Assembly: GCA_020724025.1 (NCBI GenBank)
Contig: DYHU01000068.1
Coordinates: 1-14,305, forward strand
Length of the DNA stretch: 14,305 nt
Direction of reading: 5' to 3'
Source of the DNA: Syntrophorhabdus sp.
Lineage (GTDB): Bacteria > Desulfobacterota > BSN033 > UBA1163
Of this stretch, positions 1 through 7,900 are shown piece after piece; the stretch's first letter is position 1, and every line of letters starts with the position of its first letter. Made by a program: the position numbers and the translations under genes. A model generated the notes under the pieces. It saw nothing but the letters and a program-made list of their open reading frames with translations, searched no databases and was not told the DNA's origin.

Positions 1-855
1 TTGGAATCGGGAAAGTTTGTCCTCGTCGCTGAACTCCAGCCACCCAAAGGGATTGACCTCTCCGAGCTTTATGAAAATGCGGAACGACTGAAAGGCCGTC
101 TGGACGCCATCAATGTTCCGGATCTTCAGAATGCCATCATGAGGCTGGGATCTCTTTCCGTGGCCGCCCTCCTCAAGGGAAAGGGACTGGAAGTGATCTA
201 CAATCTCTCCTGTAGTGACCGAAACCGGTTGGCGCTCCAGTCCGAGCTCCTCAATGCCTCTGTCTTAGGTTTGAAGAATATCCTGATCCTTCAGGGAGAG
301 CATCCCTCCATCGGAGATCATTTGGAAGCTCAGCCCGTATTCGATCTTGATGTGATGGGCTTGCTCGGTGCGGTCAAACGCCTCCAGGAGGGTTATGATC
401 TCATGGGCAATGATCTTCAGGGAAAACCTCAATTTTTTGTTGGAGCTCAGGTCAATGCCGCGACCAAAGGCCATGTCCTCGATCTGGAGGTGATGGATAT
501 GGAGAAGAAGATCCGCCTGGGAGCCAACTTTTTCTTCACCGGCTCCATCTACGATCCGGGCCTTCTGGAGAACTTTGTCAGGAAAGCGGCCCATTTCAAA
601 GTGCCCATCATCGTGTCCATCACCTTGCTGAAGTCGGTCGGTATGGCCCGATATATCAATAAACATGTCGAAGGAGCTTCCATTCCGGACTCCATCATCG
701 ATCAATTAATGAAGGCCTCCGACAAACAGAAAGCGAGTATCGAAATTGCCAGGGATCTCATCAGAGCCATGAAACCGCTCTGCCAGGGCATCCAGATCAT
801 TCCCATTGGTTGGGAGAATCTGATCCCTGCCCTGCTCGATCAGGTCGGGCTATAA
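1..855 (+). CDS. metF: Methylenetetrahydrofolate reductase (MetF family), probably 5'-partial
   Basis: Predicted flavin-dependent reduction of 5,10-methylene-THF to 5-methyl-THF (or the reverse) in the methyl branch of the Wood-Ljungdahl pathway; cytosolic TIM barrel. What is seen: an N-terminal AELQPPKG motif (residues 10-17) matching the MetF 'E-x-x-PP-(R/K)-G' strand with the catalytic Glu at E11, an ILQGEHP segment (96-102) at the flavin-contact position, GANFFFTGSIYD (174-185) at the folate-binding strand, and a C-terminal IGWENLIPALL. The 284 residues nearly fill the usual 290-300. The reading frame opens with TTG at base 1, but related proteins have about 5-12 residues before 'ESGKF'. 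The TTG is therefore more likely an internal Leu codon, and the true start lies upstream of the window. The nearby hdr genes suggest a MetFV-Hdr type complex; a metV would be expected just upstream. Two family-conserved residues look substituted (see findings). Family call is firm; the electron donor is inferred. Confidence 0.85.
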   Translation: MESGKFVLVAELQPPKGIDLSELYENAERLKGRLDAINVPDLQNAIMRLGSLSVAALLKGKGLEVIYNLSCSDRNRLALQSELLNASVLGLKNILILQGEHPSIGDHLEAQPVFDLDVMGLLGAVKRLQEGYDLMGNDLQGKPQFFVGAQVNAATKGHVLDLEVMDMEKKIRLGANFFFTGSIYDPGLLENFVRKAAHFKVPIIVSITLLKSVGMARYINKHVEGASIPDSIIDQLMKASDKQKASIEIARDLIRAMKPLCQGIQIIPIGWENLIPALLDQVGL

Positions 856-858
856 AAA

Positions 859-1030
859 TGGTGTTCTCGTAAAAAGTCTGAAAAGGCTATTTTCTGTCAT
901 TCCTGCGCAAGCAGGAATCCAGGGTTTCCTGTGAAAACAGGAACCCAGATGATTTTGGTTTTCTACTTTCACAGAGAATTCCCCTGGATTCCCGTTTTCA
1001 CGGGAATGACGACTTTTTACGAATTCATCA
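859..1030. repeat. MITE-like palindromic element, copy 1
   Basis: A 172-bp element that starts 3 bp after the metF stop codon. Its ends are imperfect 20-bp inverted repeats (859-878 and 1011-1030) sharing the core TCGTAAAAAGTC / GACTTTTTACGA. Inside are three hairpins: ATTCCTGC-gcaa-GCAGGAAT (899-918), a GAAA-looped stem about 922-946 with one bulged T, and ATTCCCGT-tttc-ACGGGAAT (988-1007). A second copy lies in inverted orientation at 9479-9611. No coding capacity is seen, so any mobilisation would need a transposase elsewhere. It fills most of the 205-bp metF/kinase spacer, and no clear promoter was recognised there. Confidence 0.85.
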
Positions 1031-1060
1031 AAAATGGGGAATGGAACTTTTTAAAAAGAG

Positions 1061-3010
1061 ATGATGGCTAAAAAGGTGTCTCCACCGACAAAGAGAAAAA
1101 GGCCGACAGAACGGCTCACCCTCGTCAACAAGAGGATTGAGTCCGGAATGTTCCACGCCATCGCCGAACTGGGGAATGACGGGATATTGGTATTCGACGA
1201 AAACCATCGGATCGAATATGCCAATCGAATGGCCTCGGAGATCACCGGGTATTCGAACGAACAGTTACTAAAGATGACCATTCTCTCGCTTCTGGACAAA
1301 CCCCATCAGTCCTTTATCGAAGATCTCTTCATCCATCCTCAACGGTATGGGGAAAAAACCTGTACGGAAGCCCATCTGATTACCTCCACCGGCGAGGTCA
1401 AGGAGGCTGAGGTCTGCATTGCCCTGGCCGAAACATCTCATGGGGTTCGTAAAGGCTACGCTTATCTCAAGGACATTACGGACCGGAAAAAATTTGAAAG
1501 GGATTTAAAGGACTCCGAAGAAAAGCTCCGGAGGCTTTTCGAAAGGGTGAGGCACGGCCTCTTCATCAGTTCGAAGGAGGGAAGGTTCCTGGATTGCAAT
1601 CAGGCCCTCCTTGACATGCTGGGCTATCCCAGTAAAGAAGAATTTCTCAAAATCGATATTGTCCGGGACCTTTATGTGAACCCGGAAGATCGGAAGATTC
1701 TCAAGGAGAAGGCCGAGAGGGGCGGCTATGTCAAAGACATGGAAGTGGAATTCAAGAAGAAGAACGGGGACAAGATCACCGTCCTGCTCACCGGCCATCC
1801 CATCAAAAATCAAGAGGGAGAAATAATCGGTTACGAAGGAATTAACCTGGATATCTCAGAGAGGAAACGGATTGAAGATGAACTCCGAGAGGCGAATGAG
1901 TTCTTCATGAACCTCATCGAGAGCTCCGTGGACGGGATTATCGCCGCGGATATGAAAGGCAACATCATCATTTTTAACAAGGGAGCGGAGGTCTTGACGG
2001 GATATTCAGCGGAAGAGGTCATCGGAAAGATTCATATCACGCAGATCTATCCCCCTGGAATTGCCAAAGAAGTGATGAGAAGGCTCCGGAGTTCCGATTA
2101 TGGGGGAACGGGAAAACTCCTGCCCACTCAGTTCAATGTAGTCAACAAATTTGGTGCGGAGATCCCCATCCAGATCTCTGCCGCCCTAATCTACAACGGG
2201 ACAGGACAGGAGATTGCCAGTGTCGGGATCTTTACCGACCTGAGATCACGTTTGATGATGGAGAAGAAACTTCAGGAGACTCATCTCCAGCTGGTCAGTT
2301 CCGAAAAGATGGCTTCCCTTGGAAAACTGGCCGCAGGCATCGCCCATGAGATCAATAACCCTCTGGGTGGAATTCTCATCTACTCCAGCCTGATGATGGA
2401 AGACCTTCCGGAGGACGATTCCAAGCGAGGCGATCTGGCCCGAATCGTCCAGGAAGCCGGCCGCTGTAAGGAGATTGTTAAAAGCCTGCTTGAGTTTGCC
2501 CGCCAGACCGAACCGAAGAAAGAGCCCACGGATATCAACCAGGCCATCAATGATGGCCTCTTCTTCCTGGTCAATCAGGCCCTCTTTCACAATATCCAGA
2601 TTGTAAAGGAACTCGACCCCTTCCTGCCTTTTGTTCGGGGGAATGCCGGCCAGTTGAAACAGGTCTTTATGAATATCATTGTCAATGCGGCAGAGGCCAT
2701 GCATGGCAGTGGAACCTTAACCATCACCACTTCACCCTCTCCGGATGAAAAGACTGTGCAGATCGAATTTGCAGATACGGGTGAAGGCATCCCCGAAGAG
2801 AATCTCACCCGCATTTTCGACCCCTTCTTCACCACAAAGGATGTGGGAAAGGGGACAGGCCTGGGTCTTGCCACTTCTTATGGAATTATTGAGGAACATG
2901 GAGGAAAAATCAGCGTCAAGAGCAAGGTCAATAAGGGCACGACTTTTACGATCGAACTGCCGGTTCATCCCCAGATTCAAACCATCCTGGAGGGACAATC
3001 CCTCCAATGA
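1061..3010 (+). CDS. PAS-PAS-PAS sensor histidine kinase, cytoplasmic (NtrB-like)
   Basis: A 649-residue sensor kinase that autophosphorylates a histidine and passes the phosphate to an unidentified response regulator. Domains in order: PAS1 (about 28-142), PAS2 (about 152-270), PAS3 (about 276-395), HisKA with the H-box [10 protein letters not shown] (phospho-acceptor H429), then HATPase_c with N-box [10 protein letters not shown] (N542), G1 DTGEGI (D572), F-box FDPFFTTK and G2 GTGLGLATS. No signal peptide or membrane segment is visible, so it is a soluble sensor. The PAS domains may bind haem, flavin or a small ligand, but no diagnostic residue was identified. The start could be either of two adjacent ATGs (1061 or 1064); the ribosome site is weak (AAAGAG, 1055-1060). 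The gene ends 10 bp before hdrC, which suggests co-transcription with the Hdr genes and redox or metabolic sensing. No response regulator is in the window. Confidence 0.92.
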   Translation: MMAKKVSPPTKRKRPTERLTLVNKRIESGMFHAIAELGNDGILVFDENHRIEYANRMASEITGYSNEQLLKMTILSLLDKPHQSFIEDLFIHPQRYGEKTCTEAHLITSTGEVKEAEVCIALAETSHGVRKGYAYLKDITDRKKFERDLKDSEEKLRRLFERVRHGLFISSKEGRFLDCNQALLDMLGYPSKEEFLKIDIVRDLYVNPEDRKILKEKAERGGYVKDMEVEFKKKNGDKITVLLTGHPIKNQEGEIIGYEGINLDISERKRIEDELREANEFFMNLIESSVDGIIAADMKGNIIIFNKGAEVLTGYSAEEVIGKIHITQIYPPGIAKEVMRRLRSSDYGGTGKLLPTQFNVVNKFGAEIPIQISAALIYNGTGQEIASVGIFTDLRSRLMMEKKLQETHLQLVSSEKMASLGKLAAGIAHEINNPLGGILIYSSLMMEDLPEDDSKRGDLARIVQEAGRCKEIVKSLLEFARQTEPKKEPTDINQAINDGLFFLVNQALFHNIQIVKELDPFLPFVRGNAGQLKQVFMNIIVNAAEAMHGSGTLTITTSPSPDEKTVQIEFADTGEGIPEENLTRIFDPFFTTKDVGKGTGLGLATSYGIIEEHGGKISVKSKVNKGTTFTIELPVHPQIQTILEGQSLQ

Positions 3011-3020
3011 GGCGAGGTGA

Positions 3021-3590
3021 ATGATGAATACAAACTCTTTTCTCTCAGAAGTGGTTCAGGCCAGTGGCGAAAAGCTGCAGGCCTGCTATCAGTGCCAGAA
3101 GTGTTCGGCAGGCTGCCCGGTCGCCTATGCCATGGATATCCTTCCCAATCAGGTGCTTCGTCACATTCAGTACGATCATAAGGAGAAGGTCCTCGGTTCG
3201 AAAACGATATGGATCTGCGCCTCCTGCTATGCCTGTAGTGTCCGATGCCCCAATAACATCGACATCGCCAGGATCATGGATACCCTGAGGGAGATCGCCG
3301 CTCGATCCGGGATCAAGCCGGGCGAGAAGGATGTCCCCATCTTTCATTCCGTCTTCCTCGACACGATCAAATCCAAAGGCCGCATTCACGAACTGAGCCT
3401 CATCCTCCAGTTTAAAACGAAAACCAGGGACTTCTTCAAAGATGCTTCCCTGGGATGGAAGATGTACCGTAAAGGTAAGATCAAACTCTTTCCCTCCAAG
3501 TTCGGAGGGGGAAAAGAGATCAAGGAGATCTTCAACACTTTTGAGAAAGGGAAACGAAGTAATGAAGCACCAAATCCCAAACACCAATAA
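3021..3590 (+). CDS. hdrC: Heterodisulfide reductase subunit C-like ferredoxin (HdrC)
   Basis: A 189-residue two-cluster ferredoxin that relays electrons from HdrA to HdrB in the cytosol. Two CX2CX2CX3CP motifs are visible, C22-C25-C28-C32-P and C66-C69-C72-C76-P, each expected to bind a [4Fe-4S] cluster. Length matches typical HdrC (about 180-190). The start is ATG 3021 or the adjacent ATG 3024, preceded by the purine-rich GGCGAGGTGA (3011-3020); the second ATG has the better spacing. The C-terminus is odd: the last six codons (PNPKHQ, 3570-3587) and the stop lie in the left end of a dispersed repeat (3571-3743), so the native end has probably been replaced. It is followed directly by hdrB, the usual partner. 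Confident as HdrC-like; the physiological acceptor is not determined by sequence. Confidence 0.92.
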   Translation: MMNTNSFLSEVVQASGEKLQACYQCQKCSAGCPVAYAMDILPNQVLRHIQYDHKEKVLGSKTIWICASCYACSVRCPNNIDIARIMDTLREIAARSGIKPGEKDVPIFHSVFLDTIKSKGRIHELSLILQFKTKTRDFFKDASLGWKMYRKGKIKLFPSKFGGGKEIKEIFNTFEKGKRSNEAPNPKHQ

Positions 3591-3743
3591 CCAAATAATG
3601 ACCAAAATTCCAATAACCAAAATTCTAATCCCCTCACCCCATCCCTCTCCCCTCAGGGGAGAGGGGCAGGGTGAGGGGCGTTTTGGTAATTGGGTATTAT
3701 TTGTCCCGCCTTGGCGGGATTGGAATTTGGTGATTGGGATTTA
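3571..3743. repeat. Intergenic palindromic repeat element, family A copy 1
   Basis: A mosaic repeat between hdrC and hdrB with imperfect inverted ends: the left end contains AAATCCCAAACACCAA (3572-3587), and the right end GGAATTTGGTGATTGGGATT is its near reverse complement (3722-3741). It shares two exact blocks with the copy at 4624-4880: 29 bp (3586-3614 = 4710-4738) and 35 bp (3703-3737 = 4838-4872). Within it are a long hairpin (3630-3678) and a short CCCGCC-tt-GGCGGG hairpin (3705-3718). The element overlaps the 3' end of hdrC and stops just before the hdrB ribosome site. Confidence 0.8.
3630..3678. repeat. Nested CCCTCACCC...GGGTGAGGG hairpin, copy 1
   Basis: The outer arms CCCCTCACCC (3630-3639) and GGGTGAGGGG (3669-3678) enclose a second palindrome, CCCTCTCCCCT / AGGGGAGAGGG (3643-3665). 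The same fold recurs at 4750-4797 and 10547-10592. No T-tract follows, so this is a repeat unit rather than a canonical intrinsic terminator; it could still stabilise or punctuate an operon mRNA. Confidence 0.8.
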
Positions 3744-3754
3744 AATCACTGAAG

Positions 3755-3760
3755 AAGGAG
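3755..3760 (+). promoter_or_regulatory. Shine-Dalgarno AAGGAG that fixes the hdrB start
   Basis: AAGGAG sits 6 bp before ATG 3767. It favours that ATG over the in-frame TTG at 3734, which lies inside repeat DNA and would add only repeat- and leader-encoded residues. Confidence 0.85.
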
Positions 3761-3766
3761 TTAAAA

Positions 3767-4618
3767 ATGATAGAGGTTTCTTATTATCCTGGATGCTCCC
3801 TCCATGGAACTGCGAGGGAATACGATGAATCGATTCGGGGCGTATCCGAGCTCCTCGGCCTCCAGCTCCATGAGTTAGAAGACTGGACCTGTTGCGGCGC
3901 CAGTTCGGCCCACTGCACGGACGAAGATCTGGCCATCGATCTTGCCGCCCGGAACCTTGCCATCGCAGAAAAGAGCCATCGGGAGTTACTCGTTCCCTGC
4001 GTGGCCTGCTACAGCCGTTTTAAAGTGGCGGAAAAAGAGGTGAAGGAACACTCCAGGAAAGTCCATTTCTCCTATCAGGGAAATGTTCCTGTTCGGTACT
4101 CCCTGGACTTCTTCTGTGACGAACCCATCCTCGAAGAGGTGAAGAAAAAGCGGATAAAACCTCTCAAGAACCTCAAGGTCGTCTGTTATTATGGGTGCCT
4201 GACAGTTCGGCCCCCCCAGTTGACTGGAATAAAACGATACGAGGACCCCAATCATATGGACCGGTTGATGGAAATACTGGGCGCTGACCCCATTCCCTGG
4301 TCCTATAAGGCCGACTGTTGCGGAGCCAGCCTGGTGATGACGCGAACCGATATCGTCAGGAGGTTGAGCGGAAAAATCCTCTCCATGGCAAAAGAGGCAG
4401 AGGCGGATTGTCTGGTCACTGGCTGCCCCATGTGTCACGCCAATCTCGATACCCGTCAGGACGAGCTGGGCAAGGAGGTCGGAGACCATTTCAACATCCC
4501 CATCCTCTATTTTTCGGAGCTAATGGGATTGGCCCTTGGCCATAAAGATGCGAGGAAATGGTTCGGCCACCACATCACCGACCCCATCAAGGTGTTGAAT
4601 GGAAAAGGATTGTTATAA
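3767..4618 (+). CDS. hdrB: Heterodisulfide reductase subunit B-like (HdrB), two CCG domains
   Basis: A 283-residue catalytic-type Hdr subunit. Two complete cysteine-rich CCG motifs are visible: C10-X31-C42C43G-X34-C78-X2-C81 and C144-X39-C184C185G-X34-C220-X2-C223. In methanogen HdrB such motifs bind the noncubane [4Fe-4S] clusters that reduce a disulfide. In bacterial Hdr-like complexes the real acceptor is often unknown and may be delivered through a partner such as MetF. The chosen start, MIEVSYYPGC, places the first CCG cysteine at position 10 as in relatives. No membrane segment is present. It follows hdrC after a 176-bp spacer made largely of repeat DNA, and no terminator separates them, so co-expression is likely. 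All ligand cysteines are intact, so the protein looks functional. Confidence 0.94.
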   Translation: MIEVSYYPGCSLHGTAREYDESIRGVSELLGLQLHELEDWTCCGASSAHCTDEDLAIDLAARNLAIAEKSHRELLVPCVACYSRFKVAEKEVKEHSRKVHFSYQGNVPVRYSLDFFCDEPILEEVKKKRIKPLKNLKVVCYYGCLTVRPPQLTGIKRYEDPNHMDRLMEILGADPIPWSYKADCCGASLVMTRTDIVRRLSGKILSMAKEAEADCLVTGCPMCHANLDTRQDELGKEVGDHFNIPILYFSELMGLALGHKDARKWFGHHITDPIKVLNGKGLL

Positions 4619-4642
4619 TATGCGAATAACCAAATTCAAAAC

Positions 4643-4708
4643 ACCTGCCTTCGCCGAAGCGCCTGCCCTCCGCAAGGCTTCTGGAGGCGGGGCTTCGCGC
4701 AGGCAGGT
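4643..4708. repeat. Nested palindromic repeat with ACCTGCCT / AGGCAGGT ends
   Basis: A 66-bp GC-rich unit with perfect 8-bp inverted ends (4643-4650 and 4701-4708). The pairing extends imperfectly inward (TCGCCGAAGC against GCTTCGCG), and there is an inner CTCC/GGAG stem. Its absence from copy 1 of the surrounding family A repeat suggests it inserted into that repeat. Confidence 0.7.
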
Positions 4709-4749
4709 CAATAACCAAATAATGACCAAAATTCCAATCATTGAAATTC

Positions 4750-4797
4750 CCCCTCACCCTTTCCCTCTCCCCCCAGGGGAGAGGATGGGGTGAGGGG
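4750..4797. repeat. Nested CCCTCACCC...GGGTGAGGG hairpin, copy 2
   Basis: Outer arms CCCCTCACCC (4750-4759) and GGGTGAGGGG (4788-4797) enclose a CCTCTCCCC / GGGGAGAGG inner stem. It is the second of three copies in the window. No downstream T-tract is present. Confidence 0.8.
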
Positions 4798-4939
4798 CGC
4801 TTAGGTGATTGGTTACTGGGTCATTGGTGATTATTTGGTCCCGCCTTGGCGGGATTGGAATTTGGTGATTGGAATTTAGCATATTGCGCTATATGAATAA
4901 GAACAAATCGCATGAGATAAATTGATCGAAAGGGATAAT

Positions 4940-7900
4940 ATGGTTGAAAAAGTTGGCGCTGTCATGGTCGTTGGTGGTGGAATCGCAGGAATCCAGGCCT
5001 CTCTCGACCTGGCCGAATCCGGCTACTATGTCTATCTCGTGGAATCCTCGCCTGCCATTGGCGGAGTGATGGCCCAGCTCGATAAGACCTTCCCGACCAA
5101 CGACTGCTCGATGTGTATCCTCTCTCCCAAATTGGTCGAGGCTGGCCGTCACCTCAACATCATGCCCCTCACCTACTCCGAGGTGATGGAGGTAAAGGGC
5201 GAACCCGGGAACTTCGAGGTGACGGTGAAAAAGAAATCCCGCTTCGTCGATCCCTCCAAATGCACGGGATGCGGGGAATGTCCTGAAGCCTGCCCGGTTC
5301 ATATCAAGAGTCAATTTGACGAAGCCCTTGTGGATCGGAGGGCCATCTACCGGCCTTATGCACAGGCCTTTCCCAATATCTTCACGATTGAAAAAGGAGA
5401 TCGGGCTCCCTGCGGTCTCACCTGCCCTTCCGGCATCAATGTTCAGGGTTATGTCGCCCTGATCGGGGCCGGAAAATATAAGGAAGCCCTCTCCCTGATC
5501 TGGGAAAACCTGCCTCTCCCGGGTGTATTGGGACGAATCTGTCCCCATCCCTGCGAGAAGGAATGCAATCGCAAGGATCTGGATGAACCCGTTGCCATCT
5601 GTGAACTGAAACGATTCGTTGCCGATCAGGTTCCCGTAGGGGCAATTCATGCCCGCCCCGGCCTATTAATAGGGCGGGCCGGGGAATTGCCCCTACAAGG
5701 GATTTCCGAACTGAAAAAAGAAGAGAAAGTGGCCATTGTCGGCTCCGGACCAGCAGGACTGACCGCTGCGGCCTATTTAGCCATGAAAGGATATCCGGTT
5801 ACGATCTTTGAGGCCCTGCCTGTCACAGGCGGAATGCTTTATACCGGCATCCCTTCCTATCGCCTTCCCAGAGATATTCTGGCGGAAGAGATCAAGACCA
5901 TTCAGTCTCTTGGTGTGGAGATCAAGACCAACTCCCCCGTCGGCCCCGACCTCACCATCGATGACCTTTTCCGGCAGGGATACCGGTCTGTCTTTCTCGG
6001 TGTGGGCGCCCATCAGGATCAAAAATTAAATATCCCTGGCGAGGACAACCCCAACGTCATCCCGGGCGTTGTCTTCTTAAGAAAAGCCAATCTCGGCCAG
6101 AAGATGGACGTGGGGAAAAGGGTGGCGGTGATCGGGGGAGGAAATGTGGCGATCGATGCGGCCTGCTCCGCCCTGCGTCTCGGTTCAGAGGAGGTCACGA
6201 TCATCTATCGCCGCTCACGTGAGGAGATGCCTGCCTACGAAGAGGATGTGAAAGAGGCGGATGAAGAGGGAATCCAATTCCATTTTCTCGCCGCTCCAAC
6301 GGAGATCATTCTTAAAGATCGAAAGATTTCCTCCCTCCGATGCATCCGTATGGAATTGGGGGAGCCTGATTCCTCCGGACGAAGACGGCCTATTCCGGTT
6401 CAGGGTTCGGACTTCTTCGTTGAAGCCGATACGATCATCCCTGCCATTGGCCAGACCCCGGATCTCTCTTTTCTCGCAGGCATGGGAATTGAAACAACGC
6501 CTCAGGGGACGATCAAGGCCGATCCCAAAACCCTCCAGACTTCTCGGAAGGAAGTCTTCGCCGGCGGCGATGCGGTCACCAGACCCTGGATTGCCATCGA
6601 GGCCGTGGCCGCCGGCAAAGGGGCGGCCATCTCGATTGACCGGTTTCTCAGGGGTAAAGACCTTCAGGAGGGAAGGGAAAAACCCGATATCGAAAAAGCC
6701 CGGTTCGAGGAGATTTACGGAGATCAACCCAAAGCCCCAAGGCTGCGTATGGAAAACATCCCCCTTGAGGAGAGAAGAAGAACCTTTACGGAAGTGAAGA
6801 AAGGCTTCACCGGAGAAGAGGCAAAGAAGGAGGCCCTCCGATGTCTCAACTGCGGGCTCTGTTCCGAATGTCTCCAGTGTGTGGCCATTTGCAAGGCAGG
6901 AGCCATCAACCATCAGATGAAGGAGGAGGTCGTCAATTTCAGTGTGGGTTCGATCATCCTGAGCCCTGGCTTTGATGAATATGATGCAAACCGGTTGGCC
7001 GCTTATGGATATGGCAGGCTTCCCAATGTGATCACCAGCATTCAATTCGAGCGGATCCTCAGCGCCTCAGGCCCCTTCCAGGGAAATCTTCTGAGACCTT
7101 CGGACCAAAAAGCGCCCAAGAAGGTCGCCTGGATCCAGTGCGCAGGCTCCAGGGATATGACTGAAAACGGCGGCAACGAATACTGCAGTTCGGTCTGCTG
7201 TATGTATGCCATCAAAGAGGCGGTGATCGCCAAAGAACACCATCACGAAGTCGAGCCCACGATTTTCTATATGGATATCCGCGCCCACGGAAAGGATTTC
7301 GACGCCTACTTTGAGAGGGCGAAGAAAGAATATGGCGTTCGGTTTATACGCTCGATGGTTTCTCGGGTGGCTGAAAGACCGAAGTCAAAAAATTTGATCA
7401 TCTCCTATGTGGATTCCGAAGGCAAACTGAAAGAGGAGGAGTTCGATCTCGTTGTCCTCTCCGTAGGGTTGACCCCCTCAAAGGGGGCAAAAGAACTTGC
7501 CTCCAAACTCGGATTGGACCTCGATACCTATGGGTTCTGCAAGACGGAGGAGTTCTCGCCCCTTCAGACCAGCCAGTCAGGAGTCTATGTCTGTGGCGCC
7601 TTTCAGGGCCCCAAGGATATCCCTGAGACCGTTGCTCAGGCGAGCGGCGCAGTGGCCGCCGCCTCAAGCCTTCTCTCCGATGTCCGCGGGACATTGACTA
7701 GGAAGAAGGACTATCCTGAAGAGATGGAGGTGAGCGGCCAGAAGCCCCGAATCGGCGTCTTCGTCTGCCATTGCGGAATCAACATCGGAGGCGTGGTCAA
7801 TGTTCCCGAAGTCAAGGACTATGCCCGGACGCTTGAGGGTGTGGTCTTTGTGGAAGAGAACCTATACACCTGTTCTCAGGATACCCAGGAGAAGATCAAG

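Larger units (their letters stand above)
4624..4880. repeat. Intergenic repeat mosaic, family A copy 2 with a nested second repeat
   Basis: This fills most of the 321-bp hdrB/hdrA-1 spacer. It shares exact 29-bp and 35-bp blocks with copy 1 (4710-4738 and 4838-4872). Its left part is interrupted by another palindromic unit (4643-4708). Also included are the CCCTCACCC hairpin (4750-4797) and a CCCGCC-tt-GGCGGG hairpin (4840-4853). No gene is supported here; a short open frame from about 4599 is repeat sequence. The rest of the spacer (4881-4939) is AT-rich leader with the hdrA-1 ribosome site; no convincing promoter was found. Confidence 0.8.

Noticed and set aside
896..1010. Hairpin clusters read as a CRISPR array or tandem terminators
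   Set aside because: There are no regular spacers and no T-tracts; the hairpins belong to a mobile-type repeat with terminal inverted repeats and a second copy elsewhere.
3442..3744. 100-residue open frame overlapping hdrC and the following repeat
   Set aside because: Out of frame with the clearly conserved hdrC; its second half translates the palindromic repeat.
3734..3766. Upstream TTG start for hdrB
   Set aside because: It lies in repeat DNA, has no ribosome site, and family members begin near MIEVSYYPGC; ATG 3767 has AAGGAG at the right distance.
4599..4793. 64-residue open frame between hdrB and hdrA-1
   Set aside because: It overlaps the end of hdrB and is otherwise made of repeat DNA, with low-complexity AEAPALRKASGGGAS-type sequence; no family resemblance.
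4881..4894. Near-palindrome ATATTGCGCTATAT upstream of hdrA-1 as a possible operator
   Set aside because: It has one central mismatch pair, is short and AT-rich, has no second copy in the window, and no promoter could be placed next to it.
4922..4939. Upstream TTG start for hdrA-1
   Set aside because: The ribosome site AAAGGG lies downstream of this TTG and serves ATG 4940.
4889..5650. Long antisense open frames opposite hdrA-1 (and similar ones opposite hdrA-2)
   Set aside because: They mirror strongly conserved sense codons, show no recognisable domains, and are expected shadows of a GC-biased coding strand.
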